DNA of 10,202 nt from an uncultured bacterium. Its GTDB lineage: Bacteria; Verrucomicrobiota; Kiritimatiellia; CAIKKV01. This document shows positions 1-6,774 of this stretch, piece after piece. The notes under the pieces were generated by a model. The model saw nothing but the letters and a program-made list of their open reading frames with translations, made no database searches and had not been told where the DNA came from. The DNA lies in NCBI GenBank assembly GCA_903828035.1, contig CAIKKV010000173.1, positions 1 to 10,202 on the forward strand, read 5' to 3'. Numbering within the stretch: the first letter of the stretch is position 1; each line of letters begins with the position of its first letter. A program made the translations under genes and the position numbers.

Positions 1-585
1 CGTCAACAGGGGATATAGCGTGTGGCCGCCGGAAAAGGAAACCGAGCTGGTCGTCCTGGCCTTGTGATAAAAATCATTCTCCCGGCTCTGCGCCTCCATG
101 TTCCAGACGTTGTGGATCGCGAAGGGCGAGCGGTAGACGGCGTTCGTTTCACGGACGCGAAGCGTCGCCTGCCGCGGCACCTCCTCTTCATTCCGCGACC
201 ACCAGCGGCAGCCCGCCTCGTCCTCCAGAAACGCGTAGACGGCGCAAAGCGTGGCGGCGGGCGAGCCGCCGGCCAGCCGCACCCGGTTCTCCCCGGCCGT
301 GATCCGGAAATCGTCCGCGGCCAGACCGCCCGGCCCGCCGCCTATCCAGAGGCCCGGGGCCGCCGGGTTGGTCGGCATCGCCTGGATGGCAAAATCCGCG
401 CCCGTCATTTTTTTCAAATACGAGGCCAGCACCTCCGCGGATTTGTAATCGGCGGACTGCTTGTTCGAGGCGGTATAAATCGGAACTGGGTTGCTTCCGT
501 CCCGGATCAGAACCCCATCGCCCGCCAGCGCAACGAGCGCCGAAAAAACTCCGGCAACCACGGCCACCCCTGATCGATTATTCAT
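1..585 (-). CDS. Secreted DUF4838-type protein, N-terminal 195 residues (C-terminus beyond window)
   Basis: The minus strand is open from an ATG at 585 to the window edge (195 codons, no stop). Residues 1-21 form a signal peptide: basic start, hydrophobic VAVVAGVFSALVAL core, and an Ala-Leu-Ala site at 19-21, so the product is probably exported. Residues 40-62 (SADYKSAEVLASYLKKMTGA) and 100-137 (RVRLAGGSP, then YAFLEDEAGCRWWS and EEVP) match the alpha/beta N-terminal domain that precedes the DUF4838 barrel in large PVC and Bacteroidetes proteins. That domain resembles the non-catalytic N-domains of GH67 and GH20 enzymes. A role in polysaccharide breakdown is inferred; the catalytic part is not in view. 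A Shine-Dalgarno AGGGGAG (590-596) sits 4 nt before the ATG. The opposite-strand frame at 22-573 is a shadow. Confidence 0.85.
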   Translation of the reverse strand, partial: MNNRSGVAVVAGVFSALVALAGDGVLIRDGSNPVPIYTASNKQSADYKSAEVLASYLKKMTGADFAIQAMPTNPAAPGLWIGGGPGGLAADDFRITAGENRVRLAGGSPAATLCAVYAFLEDEAGCRWWSRNEEEVPRQATLRVRETNAVYRSPFAIHNVWNMEAQSRENDFYHKARTTSSVSFSGGHTLYPLLT

Positions 586-640
586 ACGGCTCCCCTGCCA
601 ACCTCAAACGCTTACGCATTAAGAATCTTTTTGATTTTGA

Positions 641-668
641 ATAATATTCACAAAAGAATCCAGAACAA
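641..668 (-). promoter_or_regulatory. Candidate sigma-70-type promoter for the DUF4838-type gene
   Basis: Read on the minus strand, TTGTTC (663-668) is followed after 16 bp by TATTAT (641-646), within the one clearly AT-rich patch of this GC-rich window (about 620-670). It would give a leader of roughly 50 nt before the ATG at 585. The -35 match is modest, so this is a pattern-based guess. Confidence 0.3.
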
Positions 669-790
669 ACAACAAGCTCGCTTAAAAGTCGCCTGTGCTT
701 GACGGCCGACGTAGGGTTAACCCCCATAGCCCCCGGCCACCCTCTCCCGTAGGCTCTCTTTATCGGAAACGTTTGCCCCAATCGATTGCA

Positions 791-806
791 CTATCAGGCC
801 TGACAG
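791..806. promoter_or_regulatory. Operator-like dyad just upstream of the histidine kinase
   Basis: TCAGGCCTGA (794-803) is a perfect 10-bp palindrome. With the flanking CT at 791-792 and AG at 805-806 it becomes a 16-bp dyad with a single mismatched pair, ending 13 bp before the kinase ATG. Two other palindromes lie in the same region: GGGTTAACCC at 714-723 and AAACGTTT at 767-774. Binding of a regulator is inference; no known consensus was matched. Confidence 0.25.
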
Positions 807-819
807 TCAAAGGCAAAAC

Positions 820-3306
820 ATGTCAGAAGAATCTGAACAAACCGTGCCCGCTCGAAAACCATGGGCGGCCCTATTTGCCTTGAGCACCCTCACGATCCTG
901 GCCGGCGGCTTTGGGTATTATCGAAGCGAAGCTGAACACATCCGACGCGAGAAATACGCCACTCTCGCCGCCATCGCCACGATGAAGGAAAATCAGCTCA
1001 CGCAGTGGAAAACAGACCGCCTGGGCGACGTCTGGCGGGCGGCGAACGGACCCATTGTAATCAAGAATCTCGCGGAGCTCGCCCGGAATCCCGGCGCTTC
1101 CGGCCTGCGGGAGGAGTTGCAGAAAATCCTGGAGATCAACCTGAAGGAAGGCTTGTACGCCAATGCCCTCCTGGTCGATTCGGCCGGAAAGATCCTGCTC
1201 TCCGCCAGGGACGAACCCGAGCCGTTGGGCCCTGTCACTCATCAGGTAATCGCGATGGCGCGCGCGTCCAGAAAAGCCGTGCTGTCGGACTTCTTCACTC
1301 ACGGCGACAACCGGGTTCACATCGATGCGGCCGCCGCGACTCGGGACGCCTCGGGGCTCCCGCTGGCCGTGATGATTCTGCGGAGCAACGCGGAAGCCTA
1401 CCTGTACCCGCTGCTCCAGTCCTGGCCCACGCCCAGCGGCAGCGCCGAAACGATGCTGGTTCAGCGCCAGGGCGAGGAGGTCGTGCTGCTGAACGAGTTG
1501 CGCCATCAGACCAACACGGCCCTGTCCCTTCGCTTTCCGCTCAGCCGAAGCCATTTGCTGGCCGTGCAGGCGGTGCTCGGAAAACAGGGATTGACCGAGG
1601 GCGTCGACTACCGGGGAGAGGATGTGCTTGCGGATCTGAGGCCGGCGCCCGGGTTGGGCGGGTTCCTGGTGACCAAGGTCGATGCAGGCGAGCTATTGGC
1701 GGAGCTGCGTTTCAGGGCCAAAGCCCCCGCTTCCGTTGTACTGCTCTTCATTCTTCTCGCGGCCGCGGCAAGCACCTTCGCCTACCGGAAACAGCAGATC
1801 GGATTCTTGCGGGGCCTCTATCAGTCGGAACGGCAGAAAAGGGAGGCGCAGGAAACCTATCGGACCATCCTACACAGCATTGGCGATGCGGTCATCACCA
1901 CGGATACAGGCGGCCTCGTGGTTGAGATGAACCCGGCGGCCGAAACGCTCACCGGGTGGAGCCTGGCCGACTCCCGGGGGAAGCCCCTGGACACGGTCTT
2001 CCCCATTGTCAACGAAGAGACCCGGGAGAAGGCCGCCGACCCGGTACAGCAGGTGCTGCGCGAAGGGGTGATCGTGTTGCTGGCCAAGCACACCGTGCTT
2101 CTTTCCCGCAACAGCGCCGAGCGGCCGATTGCCGACAGCGCCGCCCCCATCCGCGACGAGGGCGGGGAGGTCTCCGGCGTGGTCCTGGTCTTCCGCGATC
2201 AGACTGCGGAGCGCGCCGCGCACCAAGCCCTGCGCGAGAGTGAATCCCGTTTAACCTTCGCCCTTGAAACGACCCGGATCGGCGCCTGGGAGCTCGATCT
2301 GCTAAAGCACACCGTGAATCGCACGCCCTTCCACGACCGTATTTTCGGCTATGAAACCCCGTTGCCCGCCTGGACATACGAACTGTTCCTCGATCACGTC
2401 CTTCCCGAGGACCGGGCGGAGGTGGATCGAAGCTTCAACGAGGCACTCGCGACCCGGGCCGGCTGGAACATGGAGTGCCGCATCCGCCGGGCCGACGGCG
2501 CCGTGCGGTGGATCTGGGCCGCGGGCAATCAACAGCGGAACAAGGAAGGCCAGGCCGTGCGAATGGCCGGCATCCTACAGGATATTACCGAACGCAAGAC
2601 CCGCGAAAAACAACTGCAGAAAACCGCCGAAGAGCTGGCCCGGTCCAACCGGGAGCTGGAGCAGTTTGCCTACATCTCCGCCCACGACCTGCAGGAGCCT
2701 CTCCGGATGGTGACCGCGTTCGGGAGCTTGCTGCGGGATCACTACCACGGCCGGCTGGACGCGACCGCGGATCAGTACATCGCCTTTGCCGTTGAAGGGG
2801 CCGAACGCATGCAGACCTTGATCGCGGGGCTCCTGGATTACTCGCGCGTGGGCAAGAAGGAAAACCCCATGCTTCTGAATGCCGCGGAGCCGCTCCAGGC
2901 GGCCCTGTCCAGCATGAAGTCGGCGCTCGAGGCGTCCGGCGCCACGGTGGAGGCCGGCCCCCTGCCCGAGGTGACGGCGGACCCCATGCAGCTGATGCAG
3001 CTTTTCCAAAACCTGATCGACAACGCCATCAAGTTCCGCGGGGAGGCGAAGCCGCTCATCCGGATTTCGGCAATCCGCCTGGAAAATGAATGGCAGTTTT
3101 CCGTGCAGGACAACGGCATCGGCATCGACCCCCAGTATGCCACCCGGATATTCCAGGTTTTCCACCGGCTCCACACGCAGGAACAGTACGCCGGAGCAGG
3201 GATCGGCCTCGCGATCTGCAAAAAGATCGTCGAGAGCCACGGCGGGCGGATCTGGTTCGAATCCAAACTTGGCGCAGGCTCAACCTTCCACTTCACCCTT
3301 CCCTGA
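820..3306 (+). CDS. Membrane sensor histidine kinase with two PAS domains
   Basis: This 828-residue protein autophosphorylates on histidine in response to a signal and should pass the phosphate to a response regulator. Segments at about 15-34 and 303-322 span the membrane and enclose a roughly 265-residue extracytoplasmic sensor region (length and position suggest a dCache-like fold). PAS1 follows at about 347-465 (SIGDAVITTD, then MNPAAETLTGW), and PAS2, of the PAS_3 type, at about 475-600 (TRIGAWELD, ending DITERK). A coiled coil at 598-620 leads to the HisKA H-box AYISAHDLQEPLRMV, with phospho-acceptor His622. The ATPase domain has N-box NLIDNAIKF (Asn735), G1 DNGIGID (764-770) and G2 GAGIGL (792-797). 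All catalytic motifs are intact. There is no receiver domain and no response regulator in the window, so partner and ligand are unknown. The ATG at 820 has only a weak purine-rich leader. Confidence 0.95.
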   Translation: MSEESEQTVPARKPWAALFALSTLTILAGGFGYYRSEAEHIRREKYATLAAIATMKENQLTQWKTDRLGDVWRAANGPIVIKNLAELARNPGASGLREELQKILEINLKEGLYANALLVDSAGKILLSARDEPEPLGPVTHQVIAMARASRKAVLSDFFTHGDNRVHIDAAAATRDASGLPLAVMILRSNAEAYLYPLLQSWPTPSGSAETMLVQRQGEEVVLLNELRHQTNTALSLRFPLSRSHLLAVQAVLGKQGLTEGVDYRGEDVLADLRPAPGLGGFLVTKVDAGELLAELRFRAKAPASVVLLFILLAAAASTFAYRKQQIGFLRGLYQSERQKREAQETYRTILHSIGDAVITTDTGGLVVEMNPAAETLTGWSLADSRGKPLDTVFPIVNEETREKAADPVQQVLREGVIVLLAKHTVLLSRNSAERPIADSAAPIRDEGGEVSGVVLVFRDQTAERAAHQALRESESRLTFALETTRIGAWELDLLKHTVNRTPFHDRIFGYETPLPAWTYELFLDHVLPEDRAEVDRSFNEALATRAGWNMECRIRRADGAVRWIWAAGNQQRNKEGQAVRMAGILQDITERKTREKQLQKTAEELARSNRELEQFAYISAHDLQEPLRMVTAFGSLLRDHYHGRLDATADQYIAFAVEGAERMQTLIAGLLDYSRVGKKENPMLLNAAEPLQAALSSMKSALEASGATVEAGPLPEVTADPMQLMQLFQNLIDNAIKFRGEAKPLIRISAIRLENEWQFSVQDNGIGIDPQYATRIFQVFHRLHTQEQYAGAGIGLAICKKIVESHGGRIWFESKLGAGSTFHFTLP

Positions 3307-3314
3307 TCAATCGA

Positions 3315-3364
3315 TTTCCCGCCGGTCCGGGCGAGCGCCATTCCCGCCGGCGCAGATCGGGAAA
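3315..3364. repeat. Repeat and imperfect hairpin between convergent genes
   Basis: The 67-bp gap between the convergent kinase and NagB-like genes contains TTCCCGCCGG twice (3316-3325 and 3341-3350). It also holds an outer inverted pair, TTTCCCG (3315-3321) with CGGGAAA (3358-3364), which can extend through CCGG/CCGG across a bulge. This could be a bidirectional termination structure, but no T-run follows the stem on either side, so it is not a textbook terminator. Confidence 0.25.
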
Positions 3365-3373
3365 CCCACCCCG

Positions 3374-4303
3374 TTAATGCATGTCCACGGCAACCGAGCC
3401 CATGCCGGAGCGGAGGTAGTTGAAGCGGACCGAGGGATGATCCGCCAGCAGCGACATCGGCACGGCCGAATCCGCCAGCCTTTTCGAGATCATCAGGGCC
3501 GTCAGCCGCATGCCAAAGGGGTTGTCGTGGTGACCCGGATGCCAGATCGACACCGTCTCGGCCTTCCACGTTTCCACGGGGCCCACCGTCATGGCCTCCG
3601 TCGGCACCAGCGTCACGTTGCCGCCGCCCGAGGTTCTCGCATTCTGCGTGATCGTGGCCGGGTGAAGCCGCACCCGCCGCGTCTTCAACGCCCGGTATTC
3701 CGCCGGGGTCGGGGGCCTGTTTTTGTAGGTGCCCTCGCGCGGCAGGGGATCGTTAAACGCCCAGTGCTTGATCTCCCCCTGCCCGCCCTGCATCAGGACG
3801 CAGCGGACTTCATCATAACTCTTTGAATAGGCATTCCCATTCGTGCTCGGGAAATGCATGTTCTCCGCCGGCATCCGGAACGGCTTGTCGATCCGGTTAA
3901 AGCACCTCTTCTTGTCGCATCGCGCGAACGATAGCGGATGGCTCTCCGGCATGGTCTTTCCGTCCAGCACCCACTCGTCCATGCCCCAGAAGTGGGCGTG
4001 TTTCAGCGACAGGCCCGCGGCATTCACGATTCTCGCGACCAGGGGAAGCTGCTCGGTGGGGCCGATGGGCCCGCAGATCCCGGCCGGCCGGGCCGGGGAA
4101 GCCTGCTTCCAGGCCTCGATGTATTCCAGGGCTTCGGCCGTGTAGAACTCTTCCACGGTGTCGAATATCCGGACCGTGAAGCCCGGGCGCGACAGCTGGA
4201 GCAGGTCGCGCGGCGTCAGCCGGGCGGCATCCTCCAGGACCTCCTTCTCCAGGGTTGTGTAATCCCACCACCCGGGCGCCAGCTTGCTGATCGGTCGAGC
4301 CAT
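3374..4303 (-). CDS. NagB-like sugar-phosphate isomerase/deaminase with altered catalytic loop
   Basis: This 309-residue protein aligns along its length with glucosamine-6-phosphate deaminase NagB (266 residues in E. coli), which converts glucosamine-6-P to fructose-6-P and ammonia. Matching landmarks are the phosphate loop [12 protein letters not shown] (about 76-87), GMDEW with Asp109 in the place of NagB Asp72, HWAFNDP for HIAFNEP (His180 matching His143), and VPTEAMTVG for VPKYALTVG. The NagB loop residue Asp141 is Ile178 here, and Glu148 is Asp185, so the reaction may differ. I recall close relatives in PVC genomes annotated as glucosamine-6-phosphate isomerase, but the substrate is unproven. 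There are two ATGs, at 4309 and 4303. AGGAG abuts the first and lies 6 nt before the second, so 4303 is preferred. The gene is convergent with the kinase. Confidence 0.88.
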   Translation of the reverse strand: MARPISKLAPGWWDYTTLEKEVLEDAARLTPRDLLQLSRPGFTVRIFDTVEEFYTAEALEYIEAWKQASPARPAGICGPIGPTEQLPLVARIVNAAGLSLKHAHFWGMDEWVLDGKTMPESHPLSFARCDKKRCFNRIDKPFRMPAENMHFPSTNGNAYSKSYDEVRCVLMQGGQGEIKHWAFNDPLPREGTYKNRPPTPAEYRALKTRRVRLHPATITQNARTSGGGNVTLVPTEAMTVGPVETWKAETVSIWHPGHHDNPFGMRLTALMISKRLADSAVPMSLLADHPSVRFNYLRSGMGSVAVDMH

Positions 4304-4330
4304 CTCCATCTCCTGCTTAAGCGGCGTATG

Positions 4331-4408
4331 TTAGCGGACGAGCGCTCCCGACTCAAGCAAGGACTCGATGACTTCGGAGTCGATCTGATCCGTGGTATAG
4401 CGGCGCAT
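4331..4408 (-). CDS. Possible 25-residue small ORF or gene remnant upstream of the NagB-like gene
   Basis: An ATG at 4408 opens 25 codons ending in TAA at 4331-4333, which leaves 27 bp before the NagB-like ATG at 4303 on the same strand. The peptide begins MRRYTTDQIDSEV and ends ESGALVR. GC content by codon position, counted by hand, is about 60%, 40% and 80% for positions 1, 2 and 3, the gradient expected of real coding DNA in a GC-rich genome. No Shine-Dalgarno lies at a usable distance; AAGGGGG is more than 15 nt upstream. It may be a leader peptide, the last piece of a decayed gene, or chance. No family recognised. Confidence 0.25.
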   Translation of the reverse strand: MRRYTTDQIDSEVIESLLESGALVR

Positions 4409-4441
4409 GAAAATCGATGCGCGCAACCCCCTTGCGGCAAC

Positions 4442-4470
4442 TTGAAACGAGACCCCACCTGTGATAGAGT
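4442..4470 (+). promoter_or_regulatory. Candidate sigma-70-type promoter for the first URO-D-like gene
   Basis: TTGAAA (4442-4447) and TAGAGT (4465-4470) are separated by exactly 17 bp, and a TG dinucleotide lies just upstream of the -10 box. The predicted leader is about 40 nt, and AGGAG (4504-4508) sits 8 nt before the ATG at 4517. An inverted repeat, GCGCAT/ATGCGC (4403-4408 and 4417-4422), lies 20 bp upstream of the -35 box. Spacing and position are good; the assignment is by pattern only. Confidence 0.4.
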
Positions 4471-4516
4471 CCCCCTGTTTCCGGACACCGCCCTCCGGAC
4501 AATAGGAGCCCGCCCC

Positions 4517-5635
4517 ATGACCAGGAAGGAAAACCTTCGCCTCGTGCTCGCCGGCAAAAAACCGCGCTGGGTTCCGTTTGCGCCCAATTTCTCGCAGTGG
4601 TTCGGCCACCACAGGAAGTTCAACCTTCTTCCGGAGGAGCTGCGCGGCTGCGGCGACTACATCGACGCCATGAAGGCGCTCGGGTGCGATATCTTTTCCC
4701 GCAATCTCGATGGCGGCTGCCGCGGCGAAAACACCACGCTCACCCCCCGGTCCACGGTCGTCCCCGGCTCCACGGGGCCGCGCCGGACCACCGAGTACGC
4801 CACCCCCTTCGGCACGCTCCGCGAAGTCCACCAGGAGCAGACCTCCCTGAGCACCGGCCACCAGGAAGAGTATTGCGTCAAGGACTGGAAGCGGGACGGC
4901 GATGCGCTCCGCTATTTCCTCGAGCAGCGCCGCCACCGGTGGGACGAGGAGGCGTTCGCCGCAACCCATGCGAAAGTCGGGGGCGACGGCATCGTGAATG
5001 TTCCCTTCGGAGTCAGCCCGCTCAAGATGCTGCACGGCTACCTGGGGCTGGAATATACGTGTTTTTTCGTGATGGACGAGCCGGCGGCGGCCAAAGCCCT
5101 CTGCGATGAATTCTGGCAGACGCAGATGCGCCCCGTGCTTCACGCCCTGGCGAACCACCCGCTGGTGGAGTCGGCCATCCTGATGGACAACGTCGACACG
5201 CCGTTCTACCCGCCGGCGCTCGCGGCGGAGTTCTGGACGCCCTATGTGAAAGAGGCGGCCGAGGTGATGCGGGCCCGGGGGAAAACGCTGTTCGTCCACG
5301 CCTGCGGAAAACTGGCCGGCCTGGCGGGTGAGTTCTCGGAGGCGCGCGTGAGCGGGCTGGAGGGAATTTCGCACCCGCCCCTCGGTGATTGGCCGGCGGC
5401 GGCCGCGCAAACCTGCCACCCGGAGTTCATCTTCGTCGGCGGGTTTTCCGCGCGCGAGCAGGAGCTACTCGGCGATGCGCAGGTGAGGGCGTTCTACCGG
5501 GAGTACCTGGGCGCCGCCCGGAAGGAGCGCTTCATCTTCGCCTCTTCCTGCCAGACATCCATCGATACAAAATGGGAACGCATCAAGCTGGTCCGCGACC
5601 TCTGCCGGGAGTGGGGCGGCTGCCCCAGAGATTAA
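4517..5635 (+). CDS. Uroporphyrinogen-decarboxylase-family protein (MtaA/CmuA-like), 372 residues
   Basis: This is a full-length member of the URO-D (TIM-barrel) family, which holds HemE and the cobalamin/coenzyme M methyltransferases MtaA, MtbA and CmuA. The N-terminus has the family pattern MTRKENLRLVLAGKKPRWVP. HACG at 261-264 and a C-terminal cysteine in FASSCQTS (Cys345) match the His-x-Cys...Cys zinc site of the methyltransferase branch rather than the HemE active site. A zinc-dependent methyl-transfer role is therefore favoured over haem synthesis, although no corrinoid protein or methyltransferase partner is encoded nearby. The frame is open upstream to 3938, but that part is antisense to the NagB-like gene; AGGAG at 4504-4508 fixes the start at 4517. 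The stop codon overlaps that of the convergent paralogue. Confidence 0.9.
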   Translation: MTRKENLRLVLAGKKPRWVPFAPNFSQWFGHHRKFNLLPEELRGCGDYIDAMKALGCDIFSRNLDGGCRGENTTLTPRSTVVPGSTGPRRTTEYATPFGTLREVHQEQTSLSTGHQEEYCVKDWKRDGDALRYFLEQRRHRWDEEAFAATHAKVGGDGIVNVPFGVSPLKMLHGYLGLEYTCFFVMDEPAAAKALCDEFWQTQMRPVLHALANHPLVESAILMDNVDTPFYPPALAAEFWTPYVKEAAEVMRARGKTLFVHACGKLAGLAGEFSEARVSGLEGISHPPLGDWPAAAAQTCHPEFIFVGGFSAREQELLGDAQVRAFYREYLGAARKERFIFASSCQTSIDTKWERIKLVRDLCREWGGCPRD

Positions 5636-6633
5636 AGCTGCGACTGGGCCTCCTCGATGAAGGCGACCATGTTTTCCACCGGAACGTCCCCTTCCACGGC
5701 GTGGGCGGGGGCGAAAATATAGCCGCCTTCGCGGCCCAGCGCCAGCAGCCGGCGGGTTTCGCGGCGCACCCCGTCCGGGGTTTCATAGGGCAGGATGCGC
5801 TGGGTGGACAGTCCGCCCAGGAACGCGAGCCGGCCCCGGTATTGCTTCAGCAGGGCCTCCCCGTCCATGACTTCCGGCTGGAAGGGATTGAAGCAGTCGA
5901 GCCCCATGTCGCACAGGTCGTCGAACAGCTCGTCCACGTCGCCACAGGAATGCAGGAAAACCTTTTTGCCGGCGTCCCGGACCCCCTTGAACATGCGCGC
6001 CATTTCGGGGCGGATGAACTCCCGCCACAGGGCGGGCCCCATGATCAGGCCGCGCTGGGAGCCCCAGTCGTCCCCGAAATAGACCGCGTCGATGTCCTGG
6101 CGGAGGGCTTCCTTCACCTGGGCGGTTTGGAAGTCGGCAATGGCGCCCAGCAGGCGGTGGGCGAAGTCCGGATTTTCAATGAAGTCCATCATCAGCGCTT
6201 CCATCCCGCGCAGGGTCCAGGCGCGCTCGAACAGGGAAAACCCGACCTGGAAAACGCGGTAGCGCTCGCCGGCGTCCTTTTCAATCCGCGCCTTCATGTC
6301 GCCGAAGAAGAACGGCTCAAGCGGATCGGGAAACGCGTAGCCCTCCAGGGTCGGCCCGGGCAGGACCTGCCCTTTCACGTTTCCGATATCCTTGTCCCGG
6401 CTTCGATCCCAGATCACCCCGAACGGATCCCGGACGCAGTCGCCGCCCACCTCCACCGCGGGAAAGATGCCCGAGCCCAGGCACAGGAGGTGATTGCCGC
6501 GGACCGCGGGCTCCAGGCTGCCATAATGGGCGGCCAGCTTATCCGCCGCCTCGCGCGTGAATCCGAAGTTCCAGGGCACATACGGCGGCCGGCCGCCGTC
6601 CAGCACACACCTGATCACCTGCCGTTTAGTCAT
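5632..6633 (-). CDS. Uroporphyrinogen-decarboxylase-family protein, 333 residues
   Basis: This is a second, clearly different URO-D-family barrel. It starts MTKRQVIRCVLDGGRPPYVP, the family's opening pattern, and carries YFGDDWGSQRG, a HSCGD motif (His228, Cys230), and FLGGLSTQR near the C-terminus. The position filled by a late cysteine in MtaA-type enzymes, and by Cys345 in the neighbouring paralogue, is here FAPAHAVEG with His311, so any metal site would be His-x-Cys...His. The substrate is unknown. HemE function is unlikely, given the HSCGD motif and the low similarity by eye. GGAGG (6638-6642) lies 4 nt before the ATG. The gene converges on the other URO-D gene with a 4-bp stop-codon overlap, so the pair is not co-transcribed, although a shared metabolic role is possible. 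Confidence 0.9.
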   Translation of the reverse strand: MTKRQVIRCVLDGGRPPYVPWNFGFTREAADKLAAHYGSLEPAVRGNHLLCLGSGIFPAVEVGGDCVRDPFGVIWDRSRDKDIGNVKGQVLPGPTLEGYAFPDPLEPFFFGDMKARIEKDAGERYRVFQVGFSLFERAWTLRGMEALMMDFIENPDFAHRLLGAIADFQTAQVKEALRQDIDAVYFGDDWGSQRGLIMGPALWREFIRPEMARMFKGVRDAGKKVFLHSCGDVDELFDDLCDMGLDCFNPFQPEVMDGEALLKQYRGRLAFLGGLSTQRILPYETPDGVRRETRRLLALGREGGYIFAPAHAVEGDVPVENMVAFIEEAQSQL

Positions 6634-6652
6634 ATCGCCTCCGAGTGCGTCG

Positions 6653-6681
6653 AGTTAACCACAGCAGGCCATCAAACGCAA
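6653..6681 (-). promoter_or_regulatory. Candidate promoter for the second URO-D-like gene
   Basis: On the minus strand TTGCGT (6676-6681) is followed after 17 bp by TTAACT (6653-6658). Transcription would start near 6646, giving a short leader that still contains the GGAGG at 6638-6642. The boxes match the consensus only moderately. Confidence 0.3.
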
Positions 6682-6752
6682 CGGGTTTTGGATTTACCGC
6701 AAAGCTGCCCGAAATGGAGTTCGCCTTGATCGCATGGACCTGCTGCAAGGCG

Positions 6753-6774
6753 GACGGGACGAGGGCGTCCCGTC
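6753..6774. repeat. Perfect 9-bp palindromic hairpin, candidate REP-like element
   Basis: GACGGGACG (6753-6761) and CGTCCCGTC (6766-6774) form a perfect 9-bp GC-rich stem closed by the 4-base loop AGGG. No T-run follows on either strand, so it is not an ordinary intrinsic terminator. A compact intergenic hairpin like this resembles REP-type palindromes that are dispersed in bacterial genomes; I have a recollection, unverified here, of similar motifs recurring in PVC genomes. Only one copy lies in this window. Confidence 0.5.

Noticed and set aside
22..573. 183-codon plus-strand open frame at the left end
   Set aside because: It is antisense to the DUF4838-type gene. Its product is Arg/Pro/Gly-rich with no motif, while the minus strand has a signal peptide, a ribosome site and a family signature.
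606..618. AAACGCTTACGCA near the DUF4838 start, matching 12 of 13 bases of the sequence at the NMO-family start (10161-10173, minus strand)
   Set aside because: One-mismatch 13-mer pairs are expected many times over in 10 kb of DNA. The two copies also lie in opposite orientation relative to their genes, so a shared operator is not supported.
3255..3266. GGTTCGAATCC-like tRNA T-arm sequence
   Set aside because: It lies inside the kinase ATPase domain (Ile-Trp-Phe-Glu-Ser codons), with no acceptor, D or anticodon arms around it.
4403..4422. GCGCAT/ATGCGC inverted repeat with an 8-base loop
   Set aside because: A 6-bp stem is common by chance in GC-rich DNA and no T-run follows. It is mentioned only as context for the nearby promoter candidate.
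3938..4516. Upstream extension of the first URO-D-like frame by 193 codons
   Set aside because: It runs antisense through the NagB-like gene and its promoter region. A good AGGAG and the family N-terminus fix the start at 4517.
4331..5419. 362-codon minus-strand frame across the first URO-D-like gene
   Set aside because: It is a shadow on the opposite strand of a well-supported gene. Only its last 25 codons, which lie outside that gene, look coding and are reported separately.
5389..6729. 446-codon plus-strand frame opposite the second URO-D-like gene
   Set aside because: High GC content produces long antisense frames. The minus strand carries the recognisable URO-D protein with a ribosome site, and this frame has no motif.
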